Source of the DNA: Burkholderiaceae bacterium
GTDB lineage: Bacteria > Pseudomonadota > Gammaproteobacteria > Burkholderiales > Burkholderiaceae_C
Direction: 5' to 3'
Length of the DNA stretch: 64,000 nucleotides
NCBI GenBank assembly: GCA_919902775.1
Contig: CAKKRJ010000012.1
Span: 5,674 to 69,673, forward strand
The notes below the pieces were generated by a model. It saw nothing but the letters and a program-made list of their open reading frames with translations, ran no database searches and was not told where the DNA came from. Each line of letters begins with the position of its first letter. Position 1 is the stretch's first letter. Both the position numbers and the translations under genes were made by a program. Shown here in pieces: positions 18,047-26,176 of the stretch.

Positions 18047-19318
18047 ATGAAAAAAGCTTTATTAGGCTGCATCGCTGATGACTTCACCGGTGCGACAGAC
18101 CTTGCCAACAACCTGGTGCGTACCGGGTTGCGCGTTGTTCAGACCATTGGCGTACCGACTGAGGACTTGGCCGCAGATGCGGACGCAGTAGTTGTCGCGC
18201 TCAAGTCTCGAACGATTGCTGCGTCTGAAGCAGTTGCACAGTCCCTGGAGGCACTTTCGTGGCTGCAATCCCAGGGCGCAAGCCAGATTTATTTCAAATA
18301 CTGCTCCACCTTCGATTCCACTTCCAAAGGCAATATCGGTCCTGTGACAGAGGCTCTCATGGACGCCTTAGGGGCGGATTTCACAATTGCCTGCCCAGCA
18401 TTCCCCGAAAATGGCCGAACCGTCTTCAAGGGATACCTTTTCGTTGGCGAGGAGTTGTTGCACGAGTCAGGGATGCGCAACCACCCTTTGACACCGATGA
18501 TGGACTCAAACCTCGTTAGGGTTATGCAGTCGCAAACAAAACGGCGGGTTGGACTCATAGATTACCGCACCGTATCCCAGGGTGCCGACGCAATAACAGC
18601 AAAAATTGCATCCCTCAAGTCGGAGGGTATTGGTGTCGCAGTGATTGACGCACTCTCTAATGATGACCTACGCACCATGGGTCCGGCGCTTTCCAAGCTA
18701 TCGTTGGTGACGGCCGGTTCTGGAGTCGCGATCGGTCTAAACCATGCCAATTCCACGAGGAATGCCGATGATGCCTCACTGCTTCCGCGGGCTCAGGGAT
18801 ATCAGGCGGTTGTTTCCGGAAGTTGCTCGACGGCCACCAATCGGCAGGTCGCCGATTTCATACAAAAAGGTGGGCAAGCAATGGCCATAGACCCTCTGGT
18901 CCTAGCCCAGAATGAAGACTCTGTGGAGGATGCCTTGCGGTGGGCGGAGCCCAAGCTCCAATCCGGACCCGTCCTGATTTACGCAACCGCTGAACCGGAT
19001 GCCGTGAAAAAAATCCAAGGGCAATTGGGTGTTCAGAAAGCCGGTGAAATGGTGGAGCACGCATTGGCGACCATTGCAAGGGGATTGGTACAAAGAGGGG
19101 TTCGTCAGCTCGTCGTTGCCGGCGGCGAAACTTCGGGCGCCTGCGTACAGGCACTCGGCATTGAGAGCATGCAAATTGGCCCGCAAATTGCGCCCGGCGT
19201 GCCCTGGTGCCATGCAGGTACTGACAGTGCCCCCGATGCGGGGTTGCACATCGCGCTGAAATCCGGAAATTTTGGAACGCCCGACTTCTTCACCAGTGCG
19301 TTCAGTGCCTTGGTCTGA
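18047..19318 (+). CDS. otnK: Four-carbon acid sugar kinase (DUF1537), 3-oxo-tetronate kinase-like
   Basis: 423 residues. The N-terminal substrate domain opens with GCIADDFTGATDLANNLV and the KYCSTFDST motif near residues 84-92. The C-terminal nucleotide domain has VVSGSCSTATNRQ and VVAGGETSGACVQALG. This matches OtnK, which phosphorylates 3-oxo-tetronate (2-dehydro-tetronate derivatives) at O4. DUF1537 relatives phosphorylate D-threonate, L-threonate-derived or 3-oxo-isoapionate substrates, so the exact acid is uncertain. It sits 24 bp after the dehydrogenase gene; the decarboxylase OtnC follows after the regulator gene. Confidence 0.85.
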   Translation: MKKALLGCIADDFTGATDLANNLVRTGLRVVQTIGVPTEDLAADADAVVVALKSRTIAASEAVAQSLEALSWLQSQGASQIYFKYCSTFDSTSKGNIGPVTEALMDALGADFTIACPAFPENGRTVFKGYLFVGEELLHESGMRNHPLTPMMDSNLVRVMQSQTKRRVGLIDYRTVSQGADAITAKIASLKSEGIGVAVIDALSNDDLRTMGPALSKLSLVTAGSGVAIGLNHANSTRNADDASLLPRAQGYQAVVSGSCSTATNRQVADFIQKGGQAMAIDPLVLAQNEDSVEDALRWAEPKLQSGPVLIYATAEPDAVKKIQGQLGVQKAGEMVEHALATIARGLVQRGVRQLVVAGGETSGACVQALGIESMQIGPQIAPGVPWCHAGTDSAPDAGLHIALKSGNFGTPDFFTSAFSALV

Positions 19319-19383
19319 GTTAGCAATATAAGAAGGCTGGCGGGTTACAGTTCAGTGAGTTCCAACTGACACTTCTGAGCACT

Positions 19384-20277
19384 ATGCCTGCCGAACCTTC
19401 TGCCGCCAAAGTGAGCCCACTTATCCCAACATTGGCCACCCGGATTATTGAATTGGTCCGGCGCGAAGGCTATGCCGTCGGACACCGACTCACAGAGTTG
19501 GCCCTATGCGATTCCCTGGGTGTCTCAAGGTCCCCGGTTCGCAAAGCCTTGCAGTTTCTTGAAGGCAAAGGTGTGGTTTCTGTCGCACCAAATAAAGGAT
19601 ACCAACTCGCAAAGGCCCCGGAAGAGCTGACTGGGCACAACTTTTCTGAGGCCAGCGTCTCTGAGGAGGAAATGTATTTGCGCATTGCAAATGACCGCAT
19701 ACGTGGAGAGTTGGCTGACGAAATTGCAGAAGCCGATCTGATGGTTCGCTATAACTTGCAAAGGCTGCAAGTTCAACGAATTTTGAATCGTATGGCGCGT
19801 GAAAGCATGATTGATCGCAAGCCAGGGCGCGGGTGGATATTCAGACCCCTGATGAGCAACGCCGAATCCCATCGGGAAAGTTACCGGTTTCGAATGATCA
19901 TTGAGCCAGCTGCACTGCTTGAACCTGGGTATCAAGTGGATATCCAGGAACTGGAAAAGTGCAAACGCGAGCAATTGGATCTGCTGGACGGAGGCATCGA
20001 GCGCGCCACGCCCGCCGAGCTCTACCGCGCCGGGGTGCACTTTCACGAAACTATGATTTCGGGTGCCCACAACCGCTTCTTGCTGGACTCCCTGCGCAAC
20101 ATCAATCAAATGCGCCGCATCGTTGAATATGGCACACGGCTTGACCGTTCACGCTTGCACCGCCAGTGTGAAGAGCATCTGTTACTCATTGACTTGCTGG
20201 TCAAGGGTGAACGAATGGAAGCGTCAAACTTTCTTCGACAACACCTCAATACAGCGCGAATTACGAAAGTGGGATAG
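19384..20277 (+). CDS. GntR/FCD-family regulator with two winged-helix domains
   Basis: 297 residues. A GntR-type winged helix spans about 12-76 (ALCDSLGVSRSPVRKALQFLEGKGVV). A second winged-helix-like segment lies at about 94-155 (IRGELADEIAEADLMVRYNLQ...ILNRMARESMIDRKPGRGWIF). An FCD effector-binding domain follows (165-297) with metal-ligand His residues such as VHFHETM and EEHLLL. It lies inside the operon between kinase and decarboxylase genes and probably senses the sugar acid or a phosphorylated intermediate. The tandem DNA-binding architecture departs from ordinary FadR/GntR proteins. Confidence 0.8.
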   Translation: MPAEPSAAKVSPLIPTLATRIIELVRREGYAVGHRLTELALCDSLGVSRSPVRKALQFLEGKGVVSVAPNKGYQLAKAPEELTGHNFSEASVSEEEMYLRIANDRIRGELADEIAEADLMVRYNLQRLQVQRILNRMARESMIDRKPGRGWIFRPLMSNAESHRESYRFRMIIEPAALLEPGYQVDIQELEKCKREQLDLLDGGIERATPAELYRAGVHFHETMISGAHNRFLLDSLRNINQMRRIVEYGTRLDRSRLHRQCEEHLLLIDLLVKGERMEASNFLRQHLNTARITKVG

Positions 20278-20282
20278 AACAA

Positions 20283-20987
20283 GTGACAGAAGGTGAATTG
20301 AGAGAAGAGATTTGCCGCGTCGGACGTAGCCTGTTTGAGCGTGGATATGCCCACGCCACGGCTGGCAATATCAGCGTAAGACTCCCCGAAGAACAGGGTG
20401 GTGGATACCTCATTACCCCCACCGATGCATGCCTTGGGTTTCTTGAGCCAATGCGACTGGCACGTCTGGATAGTCACGGTCAGCAGATCAGTGGTGACCG
20501 CGGCAGCAAAACGATAGCCTTGCATCGGATGATTTATCAAGCCAGCGGTACTACCGCTGCGCCTGCCGCTTGTGTCATCCATACCCACAGCACCCATTGT
20601 GTGGCCCTAACTCTTGCCAACCGGGCAGACGTCGGCCTCCATCGTGATGGACGTTGGGCAGAGCTGCTTCCTGCGTTGACGCCTTACTTTGTCATGAAAG
20701 TAGGTCGGGTACCATTAATTCCGTACTACCGCCCGGGTTCGCCAGATGCTGCACAGGAAGTGTCATCTGCAATCACTTCGTACAGCAACCAGGGTCGACC
20801 AATTCGCGCAGTCATGCTTGATCGGCTGGGGCCAAATGTCTGGCACAAAACACCGGCCAGTGCAATGGCGACATTGGAAGAACTGGAAGAAACCGCAAAG
20901 CTTGCTTTCAATGCTCAGTGCACACCCCCTGCTCTGGATGAGAAATGCATTCAGGAGTTGCGCGAGACCTTTGGTGCGGTTTGGTAG
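20283..20987 (+). CDS. otnC: Class II aldolase-family decarboxylase, OtnC-like
   Basis: 234 residues with a GTG start, 5 bp after the regulator stop. Class II aldolase/adducin motifs: HATAGNISVRL near residues 21-31, ITPTDACLG, and the metal-binding HTHSTHC near 100-106. OtnC decarboxylates 3-oxo-tetronate 4-phosphate to dihydroxyacetone phosphate and CO2, the step after OtnK. The neighbouring kinase gene supports this over fuculose-phosphate aldolase-type activity. The following gene starts 5 bp downstream, so coupling is tight. Confidence 0.82.
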   Translation: MTEGELREEICRVGRSLFERGYAHATAGNISVRLPEEQGGGYLITPTDACLGFLEPMRLARLDSHGQQISGDRGSKTIALHRMIYQASGTTAAPAACVIHTHSTHCVALTLANRADVGLHRDGRWAELLPALTPYFVMKVGRVPLIPYYRPGSPDAAQEVSSAITSYSNQGRPIRAVMLDRLGPNVWHKTPASAMATLEELEETAKLAFNAQCTPPALDEKCIQELRETFGAVW

Positions 20988-20992
20988 ATCCG

Positions 20993-21844
20993 ATGAATTT
21001 TGGACTGGCCGCCCACCGGCTGCACCGTACAGGTGATGATTGCGCACTGCTTCAGTGGGCTCAGCTTTGTTCGCCCAATGTTCGTGCGCTGGGACTCAAG
21101 CTGCATGTGACGGAAGGTGCCTATGCTGCGTTGACATCGCGTGGATTGCTGGAGGGACAAATTGCCTCTGTTGGAGAGGGTCGGTCAGGCGGGCTGATGC
21201 GCCTGGTTTCTCGCACCGCGGGTGGGCTTTCGGCAGGTGATGCCTTGGACGGCATATTTTTCTTCATCGATCCGACCGACCCCACCTCTTTGTATCCCGA
21301 GGCTCAGGCACTGAAGCGTCAATGCGTAATCCATGGGAAGCCATTTGTCGCAACTCTGGCAGGAGCAATTGAGTGGCTGGCCGTGGAGAGAATCTGCGCA
21401 AATCCACATGTTGACTTGGCTAAAGACATTCAGAGGCAATTAACCCTTGGATCCAAAACGGTGGCGCTCATTGCTCATGATTCACGAAAGAGCGAGATGG
21501 TCACTTTTGCGTCTGAACACTTTGATACGTTGTCGAAGTTTCAGCGGCGTGTGGCAACTGGCACCACAGGTAGTCTGTTGAACGAATTGGCATGGTCCAA
21601 ACAATGGCCAACGGACACACCATGGGTTAGCTGTTTCCAAAGTGGCCCCCTCGGTGGTGATGCACAAATTGCAGAGCTAGTCCTGGACGGCATTTGCCAC
21701 AAAGTCATTTTTTTGAGGACCCTCACGTTGCGCGCCAACATGAAGCAGACATTCAATTGCTGGACCGTGCGGTATACAGCGCCGGTGTTAGCACCACATG
21801 TTTCAACACTCCAGCGATGGCTAGACGGTGGGCTTTTGCTGTGA
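20993..21844 (+). CDS. Tandem methylglyoxal-synthase-like protein
   Basis: 283 residues with the ATG at 20993, just after the otnC stop; the in-frame start at 20945 would overlap otnC. Two methylglyoxal-synthase-like halves are visible. The N-half keeps the end of the fold (IFFFIDPTDPTSLYPEA, 88-104, then VIHGKPFVATLAGA) but lacks a GPxGGD motif. The C-half keeps the start (ALIAHDSRK 158-166, ATGTTG 189-194, SGPLGGDAQ 217-225) but has IFLRTLTLRA where IFFWDP and HDPD should be. A true synthase turns DHAP into methylglyoxal; here each half retains only part of the active site. Coupling to a DHAP-producing pathway suggests a DHAP-binding or synthase role. Confidence 0.75.
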   Translation: MNFGLAAHRLHRTGDDCALLQWAQLCSPNVRALGLKLHVTEGAYAALTSRGLLEGQIASVGEGRSGGLMRLVSRTAGGLSAGDALDGIFFFIDPTDPTSLYPEAQALKRQCVIHGKPFVATLAGAIEWLAVERICANPHVDLAKDIQRQLTLGSKTVALIAHDSRKSEMVTFASEHFDTLSKFQRRVATGTTGSLLNELAWSKQWPTDTPWVSCFQSGPLGGDAQIAELVLDGICHKVIFLRTLTLRANMKQTFNCWTVRYTAPVLAPHVSTLQRWLDGGLLL

Positions 21845-21862
21845 GCCTGATTTAGATAACCC

Positions 21863-22930
21863 ATGAAAACGAGAAGTTTTTTTGCTTACGTAGGCTCCCG
21901 TACGAGTGTGGAGCGCAATGCCAGGGGCGAGGGGATCAGCGTTTATCGCATTGATCAGACAAGTGGTGCACTTGACCTTGTTCAAGTTCTTGGTCATTTG
22001 GTCAATCCATCCTTTCTTGCCCTGAACAGTGCCGGCGACAGGCTTTACTCGGTTCATGGTGACGAGTACGAGGTCAGTGCGTTTGAGGTCAACAGCGACG
22101 ATGGAACCATTACTCACCTGAATACGCAACATTGCGGCGGGAAGAATCCCGTGCATTTGGCCTTAGACCCCAGCGGGAAGTTCCTCGTGGTGTCCAATCA
22201 TTTAAGCCATAACGTAGCAGTCTTACCGATCGATCTTGACGGTAAGCTGGGCAATGTGATCCAGATCATTGAGATGATTGGTACACCCGGTCCGCATCGC
22301 AAGGAGCAGCCGTTTGCCAAACCCCACTTCAATCCGTTTGACCCCAGCGGCCAGTTTGTCATCGTGCCAGACAAGGGCTTGGACAAGGTATTCAGCTTCC
22401 GATTTAAAGATGGCCAACTTGCGCCTGCGGATAAATCCGAAATGACCAGTCGTGAAGGGGCAGGACCCAGACATATTGCCTTTCACCCCACACAGCCTTG
22501 GTCCTATGTCATCAATGAATTGGACTCTACCGTTACCGCCTGCAAATTCGATTCGCAAGCGGGTGGTCTAATGGCATTTCAAGTCATTAGCGCCCTGTCC
22601 GACAGTTTCATTGGTAATAGCCGCGCCTCCGAGATTGCTGTGCACCCCGCCGGTCACACCGTGTATGCATCCAATCGAGGCGAGGACAGTATTGCGGTGC
22701 TTGCAGTGGATGACCAAACCGGCCGGTTACGGCTAATTCAGACCATATCCAGCGGCGGAAAGACCCCTCGCTTTTTCGCGTTAAGCCCAGATGGGCACTG
22801 GCTATATGTGCACAACGAGGACAGCGACAGTATCGTTACGCTGGCGGTGAATGCCCAGACCGGTATGCTTCAATCAACGAATCAGATTGTTAGATGTGGT
22901 AGCCCAGTTTGCATGGTATTTACGGTGTAA
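21863..22930 (+). CDS. Seven-bladed beta-propeller lactonase (6-phosphogluconolactonase-like)
   Basis: 355 residues with repeated blade motifs such as GRxSxVxxF-type, HIAFHPTQPW, HLALDPSGKFLVVSNH, EIAVHPAGHTVYASNRGEDSIAVL and FFALSPDGHWLYVHNEDSD. This is the lactonase family (YbhE/Pgl type). Conserved active-site-region residues such as KPHFNPFDPSGQFVIVPDKG are present. No clear signal peptide, so cytoplasmic. It is the last gene of the rightward arm, 18 bp after the methylglyoxal-synthase-like gene. In this context it probably opens an aldonolactone such as a tetronolactone. Specific substrate unknown. Confidence 0.82.
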   Translation: MKTRSFFAYVGSRTSVERNARGEGISVYRIDQTSGALDLVQVLGHLVNPSFLALNSAGDRLYSVHGDEYEVSAFEVNSDDGTITHLNTQHCGGKNPVHLALDPSGKFLVVSNHLSHNVAVLPIDLDGKLGNVIQIIEMIGTPGPHRKEQPFAKPHFNPFDPSGQFVIVPDKGLDKVFSFRFKDGQLAPADKSEMTSREGAGPRHIAFHPTQPWSYVINELDSTVTACKFDSQAGGLMAFQVISALSDSFIGNSRASEIAVHPAGHTVYASNRGEDSIAVLAVDDQTGRLRLIQTISSGGKTPRFFALSPDGHWLYVHNEDSDSIVTLAVNAQTGMLQSTNQIVRCGSPVCMVFTV

Positions 22931-22963
22931 ATGATCCGGAAGATTTGGCCATAGCAGGGTGCT

Positions 22964-23002
22964 GAGGTCTTGGAGTCTCTGTAATCAGATGCCAAAGACC
23001 TC
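22964..23002 (+). terminator. Possible transcription-ending hairpin of the catabolic operon
   Basis: GAGGTCTTGG (22964-22973) can pair with CCAAAGACCTC (22992-23002) with one bulged A and an 18-nt loop. No T tract follows, so it is weak as a terminator. The rest of the 22931-23140 gap holds no gene I can support. Confidence 0.25.
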
Positions 23003-23140
23003 CAGAAGGTTTAGCTCTCATTCGCTGTTCTAAAGAAGTGCGGAACGTCAATGAAGTTGCCATCCCTAGATTTTTAATTAGTCAACAGGCGTTGATGACG
23101 CAAGCCATGCCACGCGCAAGGTTGCAGGGGCCGTTGGACG

Positions 23141-23171
23141 GTACAAAAACCAACGCCACCCGAAGGTGGCG
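23141..23171 (-). terminator. Rho-independent terminator of aspS
   Basis: On the minus strand CGCCACC-TTCG-GGTGGCG (23171-23154) is followed by TTGGTTTTT. It lies 25 bp past the aspS stop. Confidence 0.8.
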
Positions 23172-23195
23172 TGGCGTTTGGAGCGAAAGCGCGTC

Positions 23196-25010
23196 TTAGG
23201 CGGCTTTGGCTGCATCCAGGTTGCGCAAACGGATGTGCAATTCACGCAATTGTTTCTCGTCCACAGGGCTGGGTGCCTGTGTCAACAAGCACTGGGCGCG
23301 TTGGGTCTTGGGGAAGGCAATCACGTCGCGGATGGACTCTGCACCGGTCATCAGGGTGACGATGCGGTCCAGACCGAAGGCCAGACCACCGTGCGGAGGC
23401 GCACCGTATTGCAGCGCGTCGAGCAAGAAACCAAACTTGAGCTGGGCTTCTTCGGGCGTGATCTTCAAGGCATCAAACACTTTTTGCTGCACGTCGGCGC
23501 GGTGGATACGCACCGAGCCGCCGCCCATTTCCCAGCCGTTCAAGACCATGTCGTAGCCTTTGGAAATGCATTTCTCGGGGGCAGTGACCATCCAGTCTTC
23601 GTGGCCGTCTTTGGGTGCGGTGAACGGGTGGTGCACGGCGGTGTAACGCTGGCTCTCGTCGTCGTATTCGAACATCGGGAAGTCCACCACCCACATCGGT
23701 GCCCAACGGTCTTCAAACAGACCGTTCTTCTTGCCGAATTCGCTGTGGCCGATCTTGATGCGCAAGGCACCGATGGCGTCATTGACGATCTTTTCCTTGT
23801 CGGCGCCGAAGAAAATCAGGTCGCCGTTTTGCGCGCCGCTGCGCTCCAGAACTGCCGTCAAAGCGGCATCGTGGATGTTTTTCACGATCGGTGACTGCAA
23901 ACCGTCACGGCCTTTGGACAGGTCGTTCACGCGAATGTAGGCCAAGCCCTTGGCCCCGTAGATCTTGACGAACTCAGTGTAAGCGTCGATCTCACCACGG
24001 CTGATGCCACCGCCTTCGACCGAACCATTGGGTACGCGCAGAGCCACCACGCGGCCGCCCTTCATGTTGGCCGCACCCGAGAACACCTTGAAGTCCACAT
24101 CGCCCATGACGTCGGTAACTTCGGTGAACTGCAGCTTCACGCGCAGGTCCGGCTTGTCCGAACCGTAGATGTGCATCGCGTCCTGGTAGGTCATGACCGG
24201 GAACTCGCCCAGGTCCACACCGATGGTTTTCTGGAACACGCGCTTGATCATGCCCTGGAACATGTCACGAATTTCTTCTTCGGTCAGGAACGAGGTTTCG
24301 ATATCGATCTGGGTGAATTCGGGCTGGCGATCAGCGCGCAAGTCTTCGTCGCGGAAACACTTGGTGATCTGGTAGTAACGGTCATAGCCCGCCACCATCA
24401 ACAGTTGTTTGAACAGCTGGGGCGACTGGGGCAAAGCGAAGAAATGGCCATCGTGCACGCGGCTGGGCACCAAATAATCGCGCGCGCCTTCGGGCGTGCT
24501 CTTGGTCAGCATGGGGGTTTCGATGTCCACAAAACCGTTTTCGTCCAAGTACTTGCGCACTTCCATCGACACCTTGTAGCGCAGCATCAGGTTGTTTTGC
24601 ATGTACGGACGGCGCAGGTCCAGCACACGGTGTGTCAGGCGGGTCGTCTCGGACAGGTTGTCGTCGTCGATCTGGAAAGGCGGCGTCACGGAGGCGTTGA
24701 GGACGATCAACTCGTGGCACAGCACTTCGATCTTGCCGCTTTTCATCTGGTCGTTGGTCGTGCCGTCAGGACGGGCACGCACCACGCCTTTGATCTGCAC
24801 GCAAAACTCGTTGCGCACGTCTTCCGCCACTTTGAACATCTCTGGACGATCGGGGTCGCACACGACTTGGACATAGCCTTCGCGGTCACGCAAGTCAATG
24901 AAGATCACGCCACCGTGATCGCGGCGACGGTTGACCCAGCCGCACAAGCTGACGTTTTGACCGGTCAGGGCTTCGGTCACCAGACCGCAGTAATGGGAAC
25001 GCATGGACAT
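23196..25010 (-). CDS. aspS: Aspartate--tRNA(Asp/Asn) ligase
   Basis: 604 residues, normal for bacterial AspRS with an N-terminal OB-fold anticodon domain ([11 protein letters not shown] near 26-36), class II motif 2 ([17 protein letters not shown]), the bacterial GAD insertion, and motif 3 ([13 protein letters not shown]). It charges tRNA-Asp and, in organisms lacking AsnRS, possibly tRNA-Asn. A terminator follows. The DUF502 gene is 50 bp further upstream on the same strand, a pairing common in Burkholderiales. Confidence 0.96.
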   Translation of the reverse strand: MSMRSHYCGLVTEALTGQNVSLCGWVNRRRDHGGVIFIDLRDREGYVQVVCDPDRPEMFKVAEDVRNEFCVQIKGVVRARPDGTTNDQMKSGKIEVLCHELIVLNASVTPPFQIDDDNLSETTRLTHRVLDLRRPYMQNNLMLRYKVSMEVRKYLDENGFVDIETPMLTKSTPEGARDYLVPSRVHDGHFFALPQSPQLFKQLLMVAGYDRYYQITKCFRDEDLRADRQPEFTQIDIETSFLTEEEIRDMFQGMIKRVFQKTIGVDLGEFPVMTYQDAMHIYGSDKPDLRVKLQFTEVTDVMGDVDFKVFSGAANMKGGRVVALRVPNGSVEGGGISRGEIDAYTEFVKIYGAKGLAYIRVNDLSKGRDGLQSPIVKNIHDAALTAVLERSGAQNGDLIFFGADKEKIVNDAIGALRIKIGHSEFGKKNGLFEDRWAPMWVVDFPMFEYDDESQRYTAVHHPFTAPKDGHEDWMVTAPEKCISKGYDMVLNGWEMGGGSVRIHRADVQQKVFDALKITPEEAQLKFGFLLDALQYGAPPHGGLAFGLDRIVTLMTGAESIRDVIAFPKTQRAQCLLTQAPSPVDEKQLRELHIRLRNLDAAKAA

Positions 25011-25060
25011 GTTGTTTTACTTTCTAGATTCGCAGAAATGGGGGCAAAAAGAGACCGACA

Positions 25061-25732
25061 TCAAACGGACTGCGGCGATGCCAGTGCTGCCGGTGGCTTG
25101 GGAGTGGGCGTGCCAGGCACCACCACCCCCATGGAGATGATGTATTTCAGGGCGTCGTCCACGCTCATGTCGAGCTCGATCACATCGGCCTGGGGCATCA
25201 TCAGGAAAAAGCCCGATGTCGGGTTGGGTGTGGTGGGCACGTACACGCTCACCATGGCTTGTGTCAAGTGCTTGGTCACTTCACCGCCGGGCGTGCCCGT
25301 CAAGAAAGCGATGGTCCAGGAACCCTCACGGGGGTACTGCACCAGCAAGGCTTTGGAAAACGCGTTGCCACTGCCCGAAAACAAGGTATCGGCCACCTGT
25401 TTGACGCTGGTGTAAATGCTGCGCACCACCGGGATGCGGTTCATCAGGCTGTCCCACTGGCGCAGCCACCATTGGCCAAACATGTTGGCCACAAACACGC
25501 CCGTGGCAAAAATCACCAGGGCCACCAGCATCACGCCCAGGCCGGGGATGCCGCGCAACCCTTCAGCCACCTTGTGCAGGCCAGGAATCAGGGTGTCGGC
25601 GGCCAGCAAAACGGCCAGAAAAATGCCATCCAGCAAGCCCACCAACCAGGTCAGCACCCAGACGGTGATGCCCATGGGCAGCCACACCAGCAAACCGGTG
25701 ATGAAATACTGTCGGAAGCTGCGGTGTTTCAT
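25061..25732 (-). CDS. DUF502 family inner-membrane protein
   Basis: 223 residues from ATG 25732 (MKHRSFRQYF). The frame is open further upstream, but that extension overlaps fmdB and lacks family character. Two transmembrane segments lie near residues 10-35 and 65-95, followed by a conserved soluble part with IPVVRSIYTSVKQVADT and FLTGTPGGEV. The Pro-rich C-terminus is variable. Function of DUF502 proteins is not established. Position between fmdB and aspS is conserved in beta-proteobacteria as far as I recall. Confidence 0.82.
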   Translation of the reverse strand: MKHRSFRQYFITGLLVWLPMGITVWVLTWLVGLLDGIFLAVLLAADTLIPGLHKVAEGLRGIPGLGVMLVALVIFATGVFVANMFGQWWLRQWDSLMNRIPVVRSIYTSVKQVADTLFSGSGNAFSKALLVQYPREGSWTIAFLTGTPGGEVTKHLTQAMVSVYVPTTPNPTSGFFLMMPQADVIELDMSVDDALKYIISMGVVVPGTPTPKPPAALASPQSV

Positions 25733-25757
25733 GGCGAGCGCAATCGGTATAAAAAGT

Positions 25758-26090
25758 TCAATGGCAGGCGCAAGAAGACCCGCAACCCGTTGCCGGTGCG
25801 GCGCTGGCAGATTCGGATGCCCCTGCGCTACCACCAGAGGACTCGGCACTGGACGGGGCCGCGGCATCGGAAGCCGCAGCGGTGGAAGCGGCCGCGCCCG
25901 TGGCGCCGCCGCCTTTGAAGTCGGTGGCGTACCAGCCCGTACCCTTGAGCTGGAAACCAGGGGCGGTCAGTTGTTTGCTGAACTTGGGCGCACCGCAGGC
26001 CGGGCAATCGGTCAGGGGGGCGTCGGAGATTTTTTGAAGAACGTCCTTGGCATGGCCGCAGGCGTCGCACTTGTAGGCGTAAATGGGCAT
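25758..26090 (-). CDS. FmdB family zinc-ribbon protein
   Basis: 110 residues. The N-terminal zinc ribbon has CDACGHA and CPACGAP CxxC pairs. The second half is a low-complexity Ala/Ser/Gly-rich tail ending in a Cys/His cluster (GCGSSCACH), which may bind a metal. FmdB-type proteins are putative regulators or small metal-binding proteins. It is followed 25 bp later by DUF502 and aspS on the same strand, suggesting an operon. Confidence 0.85.
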   Translation of the reverse strand: MPIYAYKCDACGHAKDVLQKISDAPLTDCPACGAPKFSKQLTAPGFQLKGTGWYATDFKGGGATGAAASTAAASDAAAPSSAESSGGSAGASESASAAPATGCGSSCACH

Positions 26091-26176
26091 GGATAGGGCT
26101 CTTTTCAGGCTGGAAACACAAAACCTTTAATTATAGGCGGGGGCACCCGCTCAAAGCCCCTGGTCTGCAGCGCCTT

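Noticed and set aside
22931..23140. Gene or small RNA between the lactonase and aspS
   Set aside because: No open frame with protein character; only a weak hairpin, recorded separately.
24171..25415. Plus-strand ORF opposite aspS and DUF502
   Set aside because: Antisense to aspS; amino-acid composition implausible.
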